A stretch of DNA of 64,000 nucleotides, from contig CM017567.1 in NCBI GenBank assembly GCA_007844125.1, positions 42,739,562-42,803,561 of the forward strand, written 5' to 3'. The position numbers and the translations under genes were made by a program. Of this stretch, positions 8,801 to 20,249 are shown piece after piece (the stretch's first letter is position 1; every line of letters begins with the position of its first letter). The stretch is from Sinonovacula constricta. Lineage: Eukaryota; Mollusca; Bivalvia; Cardiida; Solecurtidae. Under the pieces are notes generated by a model. That model was not told the DNA's origin. It did not search any database and saw only the letters and a list, made by a program, of their open reading frames with translations.

Positions 8801-11454
8801 GAACAATCATTGTTCTGTCCTGTGTAGTATACTCACAAGACTTTAACAGTTACTGAACAATCATTGTTCTGTCCTGTGTAGTATACTCACAAGACCTTAA
8901 CAGTTACTGAACAATCATTGTTCTGTCCTGTGTAGTATACTCACAAGACCTTAACAGTTACTGAGCAATCATTGTTATGTCCTGTGTAGTATACTCACAA
9001 GACCTTAACAGTTACTGAACAATCATTGTCCTGTCCTGTGTAGTATACTCACAAGACCTTAACAGTTACTGAACAATCATTGTTCTGTCCTGTGTAGTAT
9101 ACTCACAAGACCTTAACAGTTACTGAACAATCATTGTCCTGTCCTGTGTAGTATACTCACAAGACCTTAACAGTTACTGAACAATCATTGTTCTGTCCTG
9201 TGTAGTATACTCACAAGACCTTAACAGTTACTGAACAATCATTGTTCTGTCCTGTGTAGTATACTCACAAGACCTTAACAGTTACTGAACAATCATTGTT
9301 CTGTCCTGTGTAGTATACTCACAAGACCTTAACAGTTACTGAGCAATCATTGTTCTGTCCTGTGTAGTATACTCACAAGACCTTAACAGTTACTGAACAA
9401 TCCTTGTTCCGTTCTGTGTAGTATACACACAAGACGTTAACAGTTACTGAACAATCCTTGTTCTGTCCTGTGTAGTATACTCACAAGACCTTAACAGTTA
9501 CTGAACAATCCTTGTTCCGTTCTGTGTAGTATACTCACAAGACCTTAACAGTTACTGAACAATCCTTGTTCTGTCCTGTGTAGTATACTCACAAGACCTT
9601 AACAGTTACTGAACAATCCTTGTTCCGTTCTGTGTAGTATACTCACAAGACTTTAACAGTTACTGAACAATCCTTGTTCTGTCCTGTGTAGTATACTCAC
9701 AAGACCTTAACAGTTACTGAACAATCCTTGTTCCGTTCTGTGTAGTATACTCACAAGACTTTAACAGTTACTGAACAATCATTGTTCTGTCCTGGGTAGT
9801 ATACTCACAAGACCTTAACAGTTACTGAACAATCATTGTCCTGTCCTGTGTAGTATACTCACAAGACTTTAACAGTTACTGAACAACCATTGTTCTGTCC
9901 TGGGTAGTATACTCACAAGACTTTAACAGTTACTGAACACTCATTGTTCCGTCCTGTGTAGTATACTCACAAGACCTTAACAGTTACTGAACAATCATTG
10001 TTCTGTCGTGTGTAGTATACTCACAAGACCTTAACAGTTACTGAACAATCCTTGTTCTGTCCTGTGTAGTATACTCACAAGACTTTAACAGTTACTGAAC
10101 AATCATTGTTCTGTCCTGTGTAGTATACTCACAAGACCTTAACAGTTACTGAACAATCATTGTTCTGTCCTTTGTAGTATACTCACAAGACCTTAACAGT
10201 TACTGAACAATCATTGTCCTGTCCTGTGTAGTATACTCACAAGACTTTAACAGTTACTGAACAACCATTGTTCTGTCCTGGGTAGTATACTCACAAGACT
10301 TTAACAGTTACTGAACACTCATTGTTCCGTCCTGTGTAGTATACTCACAAGACCTTAACAGTTACTGAACAATCATTGTTCTGTCGTGTGTAGTATACTC
10401 ACAAGACCTTAACAGTTACTGAACAATCCTTGTTCTGTCCTGTGTAGTATACTCACAAGACTTTAACAGTTACTGAACAACCATTGTTCTGTCCTGGGTA
10501 GTATACTCACAAGACTTTAACAGTTACTGAACAATCCTTGTTCCGTTCTGTGTAGTATACTCACAAGACTTTAACAGTTACTGAACAACCATTGTTCTGT
10601 CCTGGGTAGTATACTCACAAGACTTTAACAGTTACTGAACAATCCTTGTTCTGTCGTGTGTAGTATACTCACAAGACCTTAACAGTTACTGAACAATCAT
10701 TGTTCTGTCGTGTGTAGTATACTCACAGGACCTTAACAGTTACTGAACAATCATTGTTCTGTCGTGTGTAGTATACTCACAAGACTTTAACAGTTACTGA
10801 ACAATCATTGTTCTGTCGTGTGTAGTATATTCACAAGACCTTAACAGTTACTGAACAATCATTGTTCTGTCGTGTGTAGTATACTCACAAGACTTTAACA
10901 GTTACTGAACAATCATTGTTCTGTCGTGTGTAGTATATTCACAAGACCTTAACAGTTACTGAACAATCCTTGTTCTGTCCTGTGTAGTATACTCACAAGA
11001 CCTTAACAATTACTGAACAATCATTGTTCTGTCGTGTGTAGTATACTCACAAGACCTTAACAGTTACTGAACAATCATTGTTCCGTTCTGTGTAGTATAC
11101 TCACAAGACCTTAACAGTTACTGAACAATCCTTGTTCTGTCCTGTGTAGTATACTCACAAGACCTTAACAGTTACTGAACAATCATTGTTCTGTCCTGTG
11201 TAGTATACTCACAAGACCTTAACAGTTACTGAACAATCATTGTTCTGTCCTGTGTAGTATACTCACAAGACCTTAACAGTTACTGAACAATCCTTGTTCT
11301 GTCGTGTGTAGTATACTCACAAGACCTTAACAGTTACTGAACAATCCTTGTTCTGTCCTGTGTAGTATACTCACAAGACCTTAACAATTACTGAACAATC
11401 ATTGTTCTGTCGTGTGTAGTATACTCACAAGACCTTAACTGTTACTGAACAATC
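5835..11454 (+). repeat. 54-bp satellite, about 104 copies
   Basis: Head-to-tail units of 54 bp starting GTCCTGTGTAGTATACTCAC, then AAGACCTTAACAGTTACTGA, then ACAATCATTGTTCT. Copies differ by a few bases. Each contains GAACAATCATTGTTC, a 7-bp perfect inverted repeat around a single C. Near the left end AACAATT and AACAGTT variants often alternate, suggesting 108-bp dimers. A block near 9835-10083 recurs at 10213-10461 (offset 378 = 7 units). Two units carry a 6-bp insertion (AGTGTCAGTT near 8458 and 8788). There are no unique spacers, so this is not CRISPR. No long open frame survives. Confidence 0.97.
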
Positions 11455-12126
11455 TGCGTATACAGATAATACAATCAACATACAATGTCATTTTATGTAC
11501 ATGTATTAATTCATTATAATGAGCTTAATTGATTCTACATATATAAACATTCTTTCTCAATATTAAAAACGGTTGAAAGGCCGTATCACTTATATATTAT
11601 TTTAATATTTGTTTAAGGAAGACATGTTAATTTAAAGTATAGTTTGTTTAAAAAAGTAATTCTTTTTTCATTTACAAGTTCTATAACATGTTGGCAACTT
11701 AATGATATTTAAAACGAGTATGTGCCATTATTGTTGTAAACACATGCAGACATTTGTTTGCTTTTAATCTATTACCGAGTTAAACTGTAACAATAAAATT
11801 ATTCTCTTTGTAAATCATAATACAGCTTCACCCATTAGTTCAATGATTTTTTAGATGATTTAGAATCTTGATGGAAATGTATTGTTGCAGATCGTGCTGA
11901 AACATCTGTGATAAATAAAGGAAGCTGACTGTTATACCAGGCCAGGTATGGAGGACCATCTGGAAGTGATTCCTAGGCTCGTAAAGTCGGTTCACTGCAC
12001 GCATTACCCACCCATTGTGTTATTTTTCTGCTGCCACATTTATCACAATTAATAACAATTACATGAACTGAGGTGAAGGGGAGGCTATCAACACGCTAAT
12101 GCAAAAAGTTTGCTTCACTCACATAT

Positions 12127-12270
12127 ACATGCGTTTGTGTGTGCGCGTGTGTGTGTGTGCATCCATACAGGTGTGTATGTGCGTGTGTGGAGAGTCTTTA
12201 TGAGTGTGCCCGCCCGTGATCGTGTGGGTGTTTTGTGTGTGTGCGCGTATGTGTATACGTGTGTGTAGGT
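12127..12270 (+). repeat. GT/GC-rich microsatellite
   Basis: Degenerate alternating purine-pyrimidine tract (GTGTGTGCGCGTGTGTGTG and similar), interrupted by short unique phrases; potential Z-DNA former. Confidence 0.8.
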
Positions 12271-13603
12271 GCTCTTGTTTTCGTTTGTGCATAAATTAAA
12301 CAGAGAAAATGTTTACACAGAATAAACTATAAGTCAAAATTACGCCATTGTTCAATTAAATATACACGGAACACTTGGTAGCTTAAACTCGGGTCATTGG
12401 GGGGATTTTTAAAGAAAAATGTGTCTCTTTTAAGAATTTCGTGTATTTAAACAAAATTGATGCAATAATGTCGGGAACAGTGATCCAAATTGTGAGAAAG
12501 TTCGTAAGCGTGTTTTTTCCAGAACGACCAAGGTAATAAACTAAGTGATGTAGCAATGCCTCTTCTGGACTTTTTAAACTTATGTTCGAACAAAATTGCT
12601 CGTAACAATCCAGTACAGTTGTCATTTTACATTTGAGTTTCGACTGTAGGAACATTTTACAAGTTACCATTAAATCTTTTTAATAGTGTTTTACTAACTT
12701 AAACCCAAATAAAGACTAAAATGGTGACAATCCTGAATCTTTCTTTGACGTTAGAAGAAGCTTGTTGGCTTTATGAACAACTTCCGCGAAAGCCCAAAGC
12801 GATTACTTGGAGTTTTGCAGAATTATGGTGATGCCTTTGTAAAATATGACATTAAATGCAATTTAAAGCAAATTAATTTAAAAGGACGATGATCGGTCGT
12901 GTATTGTTTTGACAAAAATACCGTATTTGTCTTCAGACCCAGAAACGATTAAATATAAAGGAAGAAAGTAAGTCTTCATGACAATTTTGTTACACTAAAA
13001 TGCGGTTCTCTGTTCGTTTCCACAAACACTGACTAACTTGGACAAAATAAGAACGGAATACATCTATGAATTTGTAAGACTCAGGGTTAGGCACTATTGA
13101 CCACTCACTGTTTTAAGCCGGTTAAAACCGTCTGGTTAAGACCCATCAGTTGAACTTTTTCCATAACTTTGATTGCAGAAACCCCCCCAGCAACAACTAA
13201 CTATTATTAATATAAACTAAGTCAAATATATTATTATTATTATTTGTGCAATTGAAATTAAAACACAAAGACTAGACAGATAATGTTTTATATTTTATTT
13301 AAAAAAAAAAAATATTTATAAGTTGTCACAATCACAACAACGTCAATAGACTTATTACTGATCAAATGTAAATTAAAAACAGTATGTAACGTTAACCTGC
13401 GTGTGATTGTTGGCACTAAAAGGAGAAATCATTTTACTTGCTTTAAGTTATGGTTGAACCACAAGTTTTAAACAGCCTCAATGGAATGTCTTTTCCCACT
13501 AAAAGTTAATGATACAACAATTGTTGTCTTAAATGGCATTGCCACAAGCTGAATAAGTATTAAACAAGGACAATAAACTTGGACCATGGATAGACCGTGT
13601 GTG

Positions 13604-13640
13604 CGGGGGTTGGGGGTGGGGGATGGGGTGGGGGATCATT
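13604..13640 (+). repeat. G-rich tract
   Basis: GGGGGTTGGGGGTGGGGGAT followed by GGGGTGGGGG gives at least five G runs of four or more, enough for a G-quadruplex on the plus strand. Confidence 0.75.
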
Positions 13641-14138
13641 TAAGTATAAAGCGATGTACAACAGTATGAATCGTCTTAGTATAATGTAAAGAAAATAATA
13701 TTCACTCTTGACCGGGCTGGTTTTAACTTGAACCTGCAGCCATCATTGTTAGTACCTATAGTAAGATAACATACACTTGTAATTGTAAAGGTGCTAAGTT
13801 ATGACTGTATTGGTCACTAGGTTTCTTCGAAAATTAGGTAAAATTGAAAAGGCAAATACCCATGTGGTTTAATTTCGTTTAATTATTTTATTATCTGGAA
13901 ATAATTGGAGTCAACATACAATATAACTGATACGTCAATTTTTTAACTTAGCTAAGACGAGTAATAGCCATGTTGTTTTACATGTTTATGTCATTTTACC
14001 TCTATTGACCAATAATGACTAGTATTGACCAGTATTTGTCCGCCCTAAACCAGTATTGACCACCAGAACGGCCAATGCCGGCTTCCATGCCAACACTGAT
14101 TAGACTTCGGGAATTGACGTCATGTAATTGCATACGTC

Positions 14139-14147
14139 TCATTTTAA
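14139..14147. repeat. Left 9-bp target-site duplication
   Basis: TCATTTTAA lies directly before the element terminus AGGTTTGTGAAG and is repeated exactly at 28586-28594 directly after CTTCACAAACCT. Confidence 0.85.
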
Positions 14148-16968
14148 AGGTTTGTGAAGTTGGCTGGGAATTGGGAATTGGGTATTGGGTATTCAATATC
14201 CAGATACAACCGAATACCCAGCCAGCTAGGAATTGGGTATTCGCGAATTCCTAGATACAACCGAATACCCAGCTAGCTAGGTATTGGGTATTGAATATAG
14301 AGCTTCAGTCGTATTCCGAGCTGGCTAGGAATTGGGTATTCGAAATATCAATGCAGAGTTTGAATATCGTGCTAGACCTGAATACCTATCTGGCTGGGAA
14401 TTGGGTATTCGAAATACATTCTGTAAAGAAACTATTCAAAGCAGATTTGAATATCGAGCTAGACATGAATACCCAGCTGGCTGGGAATTGGGTATTCAAA
14501 ATATTTTTATTATTTGAACAATTCAACGCAGAGTTTGAATATCGAGCTAGACCTAAATACCGAGCTGGCTGGGAATTGGGTATTCGAAATATTTTCTGTA
14601 AAAATACTATTAAACGCAGAGTTTGAATATCGACCTAGAGCCGAATACCTATCTGGCTGGGAATTGGGTATTCAAAATATTTTTTTTTACTAGAAACTTT
14701 TTAAGCAGAGTTTGAATATCGAGCTAGACCTGAATACCTATCTGGCTGGGAATTGGGTATTCGAAAAAAAATTCTTATAGAAACAATTAAACGCAGATTC
14801 TGAATATCGAGCTAGACCTGAATACCGAGCTGGCTGGAAATTGGGTATTCGAAATATTTTCTGTAAAAATACTTTTAAACGCAGAGTTTGAATATCGAGC
14901 TAGAGCCGAATACCTATCTGGCTGGGAATTGGGTATTCGAAAAAAAATTTTTAATAGAAACTTTTTAAGCAGAGTTTGAATATCGACCTAGAGCCGAATA
15001 CCTATCTGGCTGGGAATTGGGTATTCAAAATACTTTTTTAATAGAAACTTTTTAAGCAGAGTTTGAATATCGAGCTACACCTGAATACCTATCTGGCTGG
15101 GAATTGGGTATTCGAAATTTTTTTCTTATAGAAACAATTAAACGCAGATTCTGAATATCGAGCTAGACCTGAATACCGAGCTGGCTGGGAATTGGGTATT
15201 CGAAATATTTTCTGTAAAAATACTTTTAAACGCAGAGTTTGAATATCGAGCTAGAGCCGAATACCTATCTGGCTGGGAATTGGGTATTCGAAAAAAATTC
15301 TTTTACTAGAAACTTTTTAAGCAGAGTTTGAATATCGACCTAGAGCCGAATACCTATCTGGCTGGGAATTGGGTATTCGAAATATTTTCTGCAAAAATAC
15401 TATTAAACGCAGAGTTTGAATATCGACCTAGAGCCGAATACCTATCTGGCTGGGAATTGGGTATTCAAAATATTTTTTTTACTAGAAACTTTTTAAGCAG
15501 AGTTTGAATATCGAGCTAGACCTGAATACCTATCTGGCTGGGAATTGGGTATTCGAAATTTTTTTCTTATAGAAACAATTAAACGCAGATTCTGAATATC
15601 GAGCTAGACCTGAATACCGAGCTGGCTGAGAATTGGGTATTCGAAATATTTTCTGTAAAAATACTTTTAAACGCAGAGTTTGAATATCGAGCTAGAGCCG
15701 AATACCTATCTGGCTGGGAATTGGGTATTCGATTTTTTTTTTAATAGAAACTTTTTAAGCAGAGTTTGAATATCGACCTAGAGCCGAATACCTATCTGGC
15801 TGGGAATTGGGTATTCAAAATACTTTTTTAATAGAAACTTTTTAAGCAGAGTTTGAATATCGAGCTAGACCTGAATACCTATCTGGCTGGGAATTGGGTA
15901 TTCGAAAAAAAATTTCTTATAGAAACAATTAAACGCAGATTCTGAATATCGACTAGACCTAAATACCGAGCTGGCTGGGAATTGGGTATTCGAAATATTT
16001 TCTGTAAAAATACTTTTAAACGCAGAGTTTGAATATCGAGCTAGAGCCGAATACCTATCTGGCTGGGAATTGGGTATTCGAAAAAAAAATTTTTAATAGA
16101 AACTTTTTAAGCAGAGTTTGAATATCGAGCTAGAGCCGAATACCTATCTGGCTGGGAATTGGGTATTCGAAAAAAAAAAAAATTAATAGAAACTTTTTAA
16201 GCAGAGTTTGAATATCGACCTAGAGCCGAATACCTATCTGGCTGGGAATTGGGTATTCAAAATACTTTTTTAATAGAAACTTTTTAAGCAGAGTTTGAAT
16301 ATCGAGCTAGACCTGAATACCTATCTGGCTGGGAATTGGGTATTCGAAAAAATTTTCTTATAGAAACAATTAAACGCAGATTCTGAATATCGAGCTAGAC
16401 CTGAATACCGAGCTGGCTGGGAATTGGGTATTCGAAATATTTTCTGTAAAAATACTTTTAAACGCAGAGTTTGAATATCGAGCTAGAGCCGAATACCTAT
16501 CTGGCTGGGAATTGGGTATTCGAAAAAAAAATTTTTAATAGAAACTTTTTAAGCAGAGTTTGAATATCGAGCTAGAGCCGAATACCTATCTGGCTGGGAA
16601 TTGGGTATTCGAAATATTTTCTGCAAAAATACTATTAAACGCAGAGTTTGAATATCGACCTAGAGCCGAATACCTATCTGGCTGGGAATTGGGTATTCAA
16701 AATATTTTTTTACTAGAAACTTTTTAAGCAGAGTTTGAATATCGAGCTAGACCTGAATACCTATCTGGCTGGGAATTGGGTATTCGAAATTTTTTTCTTA
16801 TAGAAACAATTAAACGCAGATTCTGAATATCGAGCTAGACCTGAATACCGTGCTGGCTGGGAATTGGGTATTCGAAATATTTTCTGTAAAAATCCTTTTA
16901 AACGCAGAGTTTGAATATCGAGCTAGAGCCGAATACCTATCTGGCTGGGAATTGGGTATTCGAAATAT
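14148..16968 (+). repeat. 87-bp tandem array B, left TIR
   Basis: About 32 monomers. The phrase TAGAAACAATTAAACGCAGA recurs at intervals of about 350, 442, 348, 442 and 439 bp, so monomers are organised in four- and five-unit higher-order repeats. Spacer types alternate: TTTTCTGTAAAAATACTTTTAAACGC, an A-run type ending TTTTTAATAGAAACTTTTTAAGC, and a TTCTTATAGAAACAATTAAACGC type. The outermost 210 bp differ from the array body and match the right end almost perfectly. Confidence 0.95.
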
Positions 16969-17108
16969 TTGCATATGCTACATACGGACAAATACATTGC
17001 CATGCCATTGCGGGCATAAAAAAATGTTGACTTATCGTCATATTGTTTTATTATCCGTAAGAAATTGTTGCCGACGGAGTCCGAATGATTTTTGCCGGCG
17101 ATTAATTT
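16969..17108 (+). other. Junction between left TIR array and 375-bp repeats
   Basis: Non-repeated sequence (CATATGCTACATACGGACAA onwards) with first GCCGACGG/GCCGGCG phrases near 17070-17100. Confidence 0.6.
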
Positions 17109-18200
17109 AAGCATTTTAGGTGGGTATTTTGATCGGCATGCAGAATAATGCAGATTCTATTTCCGACGGAAATAGAATGTTATAGACGGTGCAGCCGTTA
17201 GAGATCTCAATAAATATGCCGACGGAATGTTAATTTTGCAGACGAAGACTAAAATGTGTTTTACCAACAGTGGATTGAATAGTATTGCCGACGGAAACCG
17301 AAAATGTATTGCCGACGGATAATGTAAAATTTTGCCGACAGTGAATTCAACAGTTTGCCTAGACTTGAAACGTGTTGCCGACTATGAATTAAATAATTGA
17401 TAAATTCTGTGATACCTTTGGCGACAGTGACATTTTTGATTATGACGGATCATTGACGAATGTTGCCGACGGATACTAAATTAAGCATTTTAGGTGGGTA
17501 TTTTGATCGGCATGCAGAATAATGCAGACTCTATTTCCGACGGAAATAGAATGTTATAGACGGTGCAGCCGTTAGAGATCTCAATAAATATGCCGACGGA
17601 GTGTTAATTTTGCAGACGAAGACTAAAATGTGTTTTACCAACAGTGGATTGAATAGTATTGCCGACGGAAACCGGAAATGTATTGCCGACGGATAATGTA
17701 AAATTTTGCCGACAGTGAATTCAACAGTTTGCCTAGACTTGAAACGTGTTGCCGACTATGAATTAAATAATTGATAAATTCTGTGATACCTTTGGCGACA
17801 GTGACATTTTTTATTATGACGGATCATTGACGAATGTTGCCGACGGATACTTTAATTAAGCATTTTAGGTGGGTATTTTGATCGGCATGCAGAATAATGC
17901 AGACTCTATTTCCGACGGAAATAGAATGTTATAGACGGTGCGGCCGTTAGAGATCTCAATAAATATGCCGACGGAGTGTTAATTTTGCAGACGAAGACTA
18001 AAATGTGTTTTACCAACAGTGGATTGAATAGTATTGCCGACGGAAACCGGAAATGTATTGCCGACGGATAATGTAAAATTTTGCCGACAGTGAATTCAAC
18101 AGTTTGCCTAGACTTGAAACGTGTTGCCGACTATGAATTAAATAATTGATAAATTCTGTGATACCTTTGGCGACAGTGACATTTTTTATTATGACGAATA
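17109..18200 (+). repeat. 375-bp tandem repeat, 2.9 copies, GCCGACGG-rich
   Basis: The phrase AAGCATTTTAGGTGGGTATT starts copies at 17109, 17483 and 17858 (spacing 374 and 375). The third copy lacks the last part and ends near 18200. Within each copy GCCGACGG or GCCGAC phrases recur irregularly, and ATTTCCGACGGAAAT is a perfect 7-bp inverted repeat. The copies are nearly identical. It is absent from the truncated copy 1 within this window. No ORF of note. Confidence 0.95.
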
Positions 18201-18592
18201 CTTTAATTGTGTTGCCGACGAAGACATAAAAAGTTGTACCGTAGACATCTAAAACATTGTTGCTGAGAGTGACATAGACAGTTTACCAATGGCTGAAGAG
18301 ATTTTCATTTTGATGATGAAGGTGACCTTTCCATTTATGTTGTCGTTGAAGCAGTTCCTAGATTTCGGTCAAACCTGTTTGTTCCTTTTAGTGTTAGTGT
18401 ACTCAAGACAAAAGTGCTTATTGTCTGTTGTACCTTGAGCACAGCGCTGTCAGGCTGGTGTTGCTTTAAGTTCCAAATCGCCATAAATAGTTTTTAAAGA
18501 TAACACTGCATATCCCCCATACCTTGATTAGTTTGCAACAAAATATTTCCCTTCAAAAATAAGATTGTAAGTGATCGATTTTCAAATTAGGG

Positions 18593-18796
18593 ATGGGTGT
18601 AGGGATGACCCTGCATGAATGTAGGGCACTAGATCTCCCTAGTTATGTCCCGCCCGGCGCATACTTAGACCGCGTGCTACACAAAGGGTGCGGAGACTTA
18701 GCATGTATTTGGGTTGGAGAGAAAGGCGAGTTTGTACTATTTGTGGTTACTATGTACGAAGAGGATATCCACCAATATTCTTATTACTATTTCTAA
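18593..18796 (+). CDS. Short ORF of unknown function in element interior (67 aa)
   Basis: Counterpart of the 77-aa ORF at 3631-3864 in the truncated copy: the first 54 or so residues match with two substitutions, then a one-base difference changes the frame and shortens the C-terminus. The middle reads YVPPGAYLDRVLHKGCGDLA. No recognised domain. It lies 0.3 kb inside the shared unique segment and upstream of the 90-aa ORF on the same strand. It may be a decayed exon. Confidence 0.2.
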   Translation: MGVGMTLHECRALDLPSYVPPGAYLDRVLHKGCGDLACIWVGEKGEFVLFVVTMYEEDIHQYSYYYF

Positions 18797-19111
18797 CTTT
18801 CAATACATGGATAAGTTACATCTAATGTCAATTTGTAGATTGCAACATCGCGCATGCTAAATACCGCTATCTAATTACATCCTAAATTTTATAAACTAGT
18901 ATCACATGAAAATGTTCACATTTCAACATTACATTTGAACAATTTCACATTTCCAGCATATACAATTTACAAATCGCTGGGAGAATCACGAATACATTTT
19001 ACATTTCTTGAATCTAATTTACAAGTTACTAATCTAGAGGCGCAAATTTAAAATGTATATTGCATAACACCAGTTCGACAATAGGACGCAAAGGGCGCTT
19101 CTAACACGGGA

Positions 19112-19384
19112 ATGTCCATCTACAAACAGAACGTACAGCTTCAACTCGTCCGCGTTCGTCTGTATTTCCAAGTTGTGAGTTTCTTACTGACAGAATCAGA
19201 CACACGTATTATTTTTGTGCTATACAATTTTAGGGATATTATTCTGTACTTAAATGGGGATCATGATATGACTACTTATACATATATCATTCGTGACATG
19301 TACTGTAGACATGCACCAATAAAAGTTGGTCCATATTTACACGTCTCTACTTTTTCCTCAAACTGTATGAATCGGTTCAAATAG
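19112..19384 (+). CDS. Short ORF of unknown function in element interior (90 aa)
   Basis: Protein identical to the ORF at 3072-3344; the two genes differ at two silent third positions over 273 bp. It starts at ATG (MSIYKQNVQLQLVRVRLYFQ) and ends NRFK-stop. No known domain, no ordered motif. It sits about 0.3 kb downstream of the 67-aa ORF and upstream of the inverted SINE. Function unknown and expression unsupported. Confidence 0.25.
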   Translation: MSIYKQNVQLQLVRVRLYFQVVSFLLTESDTRIIFVLYNFRDIILYLNGDHDMTTYTYIIRDMYCRHAPIKVGPYLHVSTFSSNCMNRFK

Positions 19385-19505
19385 TGTTCGCATAATTTTA
19401 TCTCTCAGGTCGAGATCTGACAGCCCCTACACAACCGCCCCACCCCCCAATCCCCTATCAACCTCTCTGGCCCACCCGTTTTCATTTAACTGCATAAAAC
19501 TGCAT

Positions 19506-19838
19506 ATATCCTAATTTAACCGGAGTGATCCGAGCTGGCAAAATTCCGTTACCGGTACAAAGTATTGAGTTCGAACCCAAGACCTCCTCCGTAATCAGGT
19601 GCTCTACCACCTGGTCTACCTGGGCAGAGAGCTTTTAACCTTCCTTATATTTAGCCAGGCATCAACAGAACTACCAGTACCTAGCCTTTTCCTGCTCCAC
19701 AGGGTTCTCTGAAGAACCCATTCTGACGCCACTAAAAAAGCTGGAAAAATCCTATTACCGAGGGCGGGGGTCGAACCCAAGACCTCCTGCTCTTGAGGCA
19801 GGTGTTCTAGCAACTGTGCTACATTATCACCTGACTCT
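19506..19838 (-). mobile_element. Dimeric tRNA-derived SINE inside the complete element
   Basis: Inverted counterpart of 2615-2935. On the minus strand head 1 is about 19834-19767 (anticodon-like loop CTCAAGA, B box GGTTCGACC) and head 2 about 19622-19560 (B box GGTTCGAAC). The same GGTAAY...TTTTCCAGC-type body follows each. The translated head gives the VAQLLEHLP phrase familiar from tRNA-like SINE heads, so the 79-aa frame at 19616-19855 is not a gene. Confidence 0.75.
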
Positions 19839-20249
19839 GGGGAAAGCATGTTCACTACATCACGTACCCCTGTTGATGTAGTTCAATTTCAATGCACTGT
19901 AAATCCGAATGCGAATGTGTTAGTATGTTCATCTGGAAAAGTCCGATACGTATATTAAATTGGATTGAATGTAGTTTTAAGAAATCAAAGACTTAAATGG
20001 TAAAATTACTTGCAGAATTATAAAACATTCATTAATAACTACTTTAGGCAAAAGACAACGCGTTTAATTTGATGCCAAATAACGTTGGCTGTTTTTTATT
20101 GTATCTCTTTTGAAGAATCATTTATGATTCCGTTCTATATTTATTTATGTGGTACCGACAGCTAGCGTCTGAAGGTTGTCAGTTCTTAACTTATACATTA
20201 GTAAATTTGTGACTTGAGAATTGTGACTTTGAGTTTTGTAACTAGGTAA

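Larger units (their letters stand above)
11455..14138. other. Unique AT-rich spacer
   Basis: No recognisable gene. A 95-residue minus-strand ORF at 12383-12670 has no family I know. Around 13100-13150 there is GCCGGTTAAAACCG, a short palindrome-like phrase. The last 150 bp repeat TATTGACCAG phrases (about 14004-14065) just before the big element. Confidence 0.6.

Noticed and set aside
5835..11454. CRISPR-like array
   Set aside because: The 54-bp units abut with no unique spacers, and the surroundings are eukaryotic.
12383..12670. 95-aa minus-strand ORF as a gene
   Set aside because: No recognised domain, no splice or promoter context, and ORFs of this length occur by chance; an unrecognised exon cannot be excluded.
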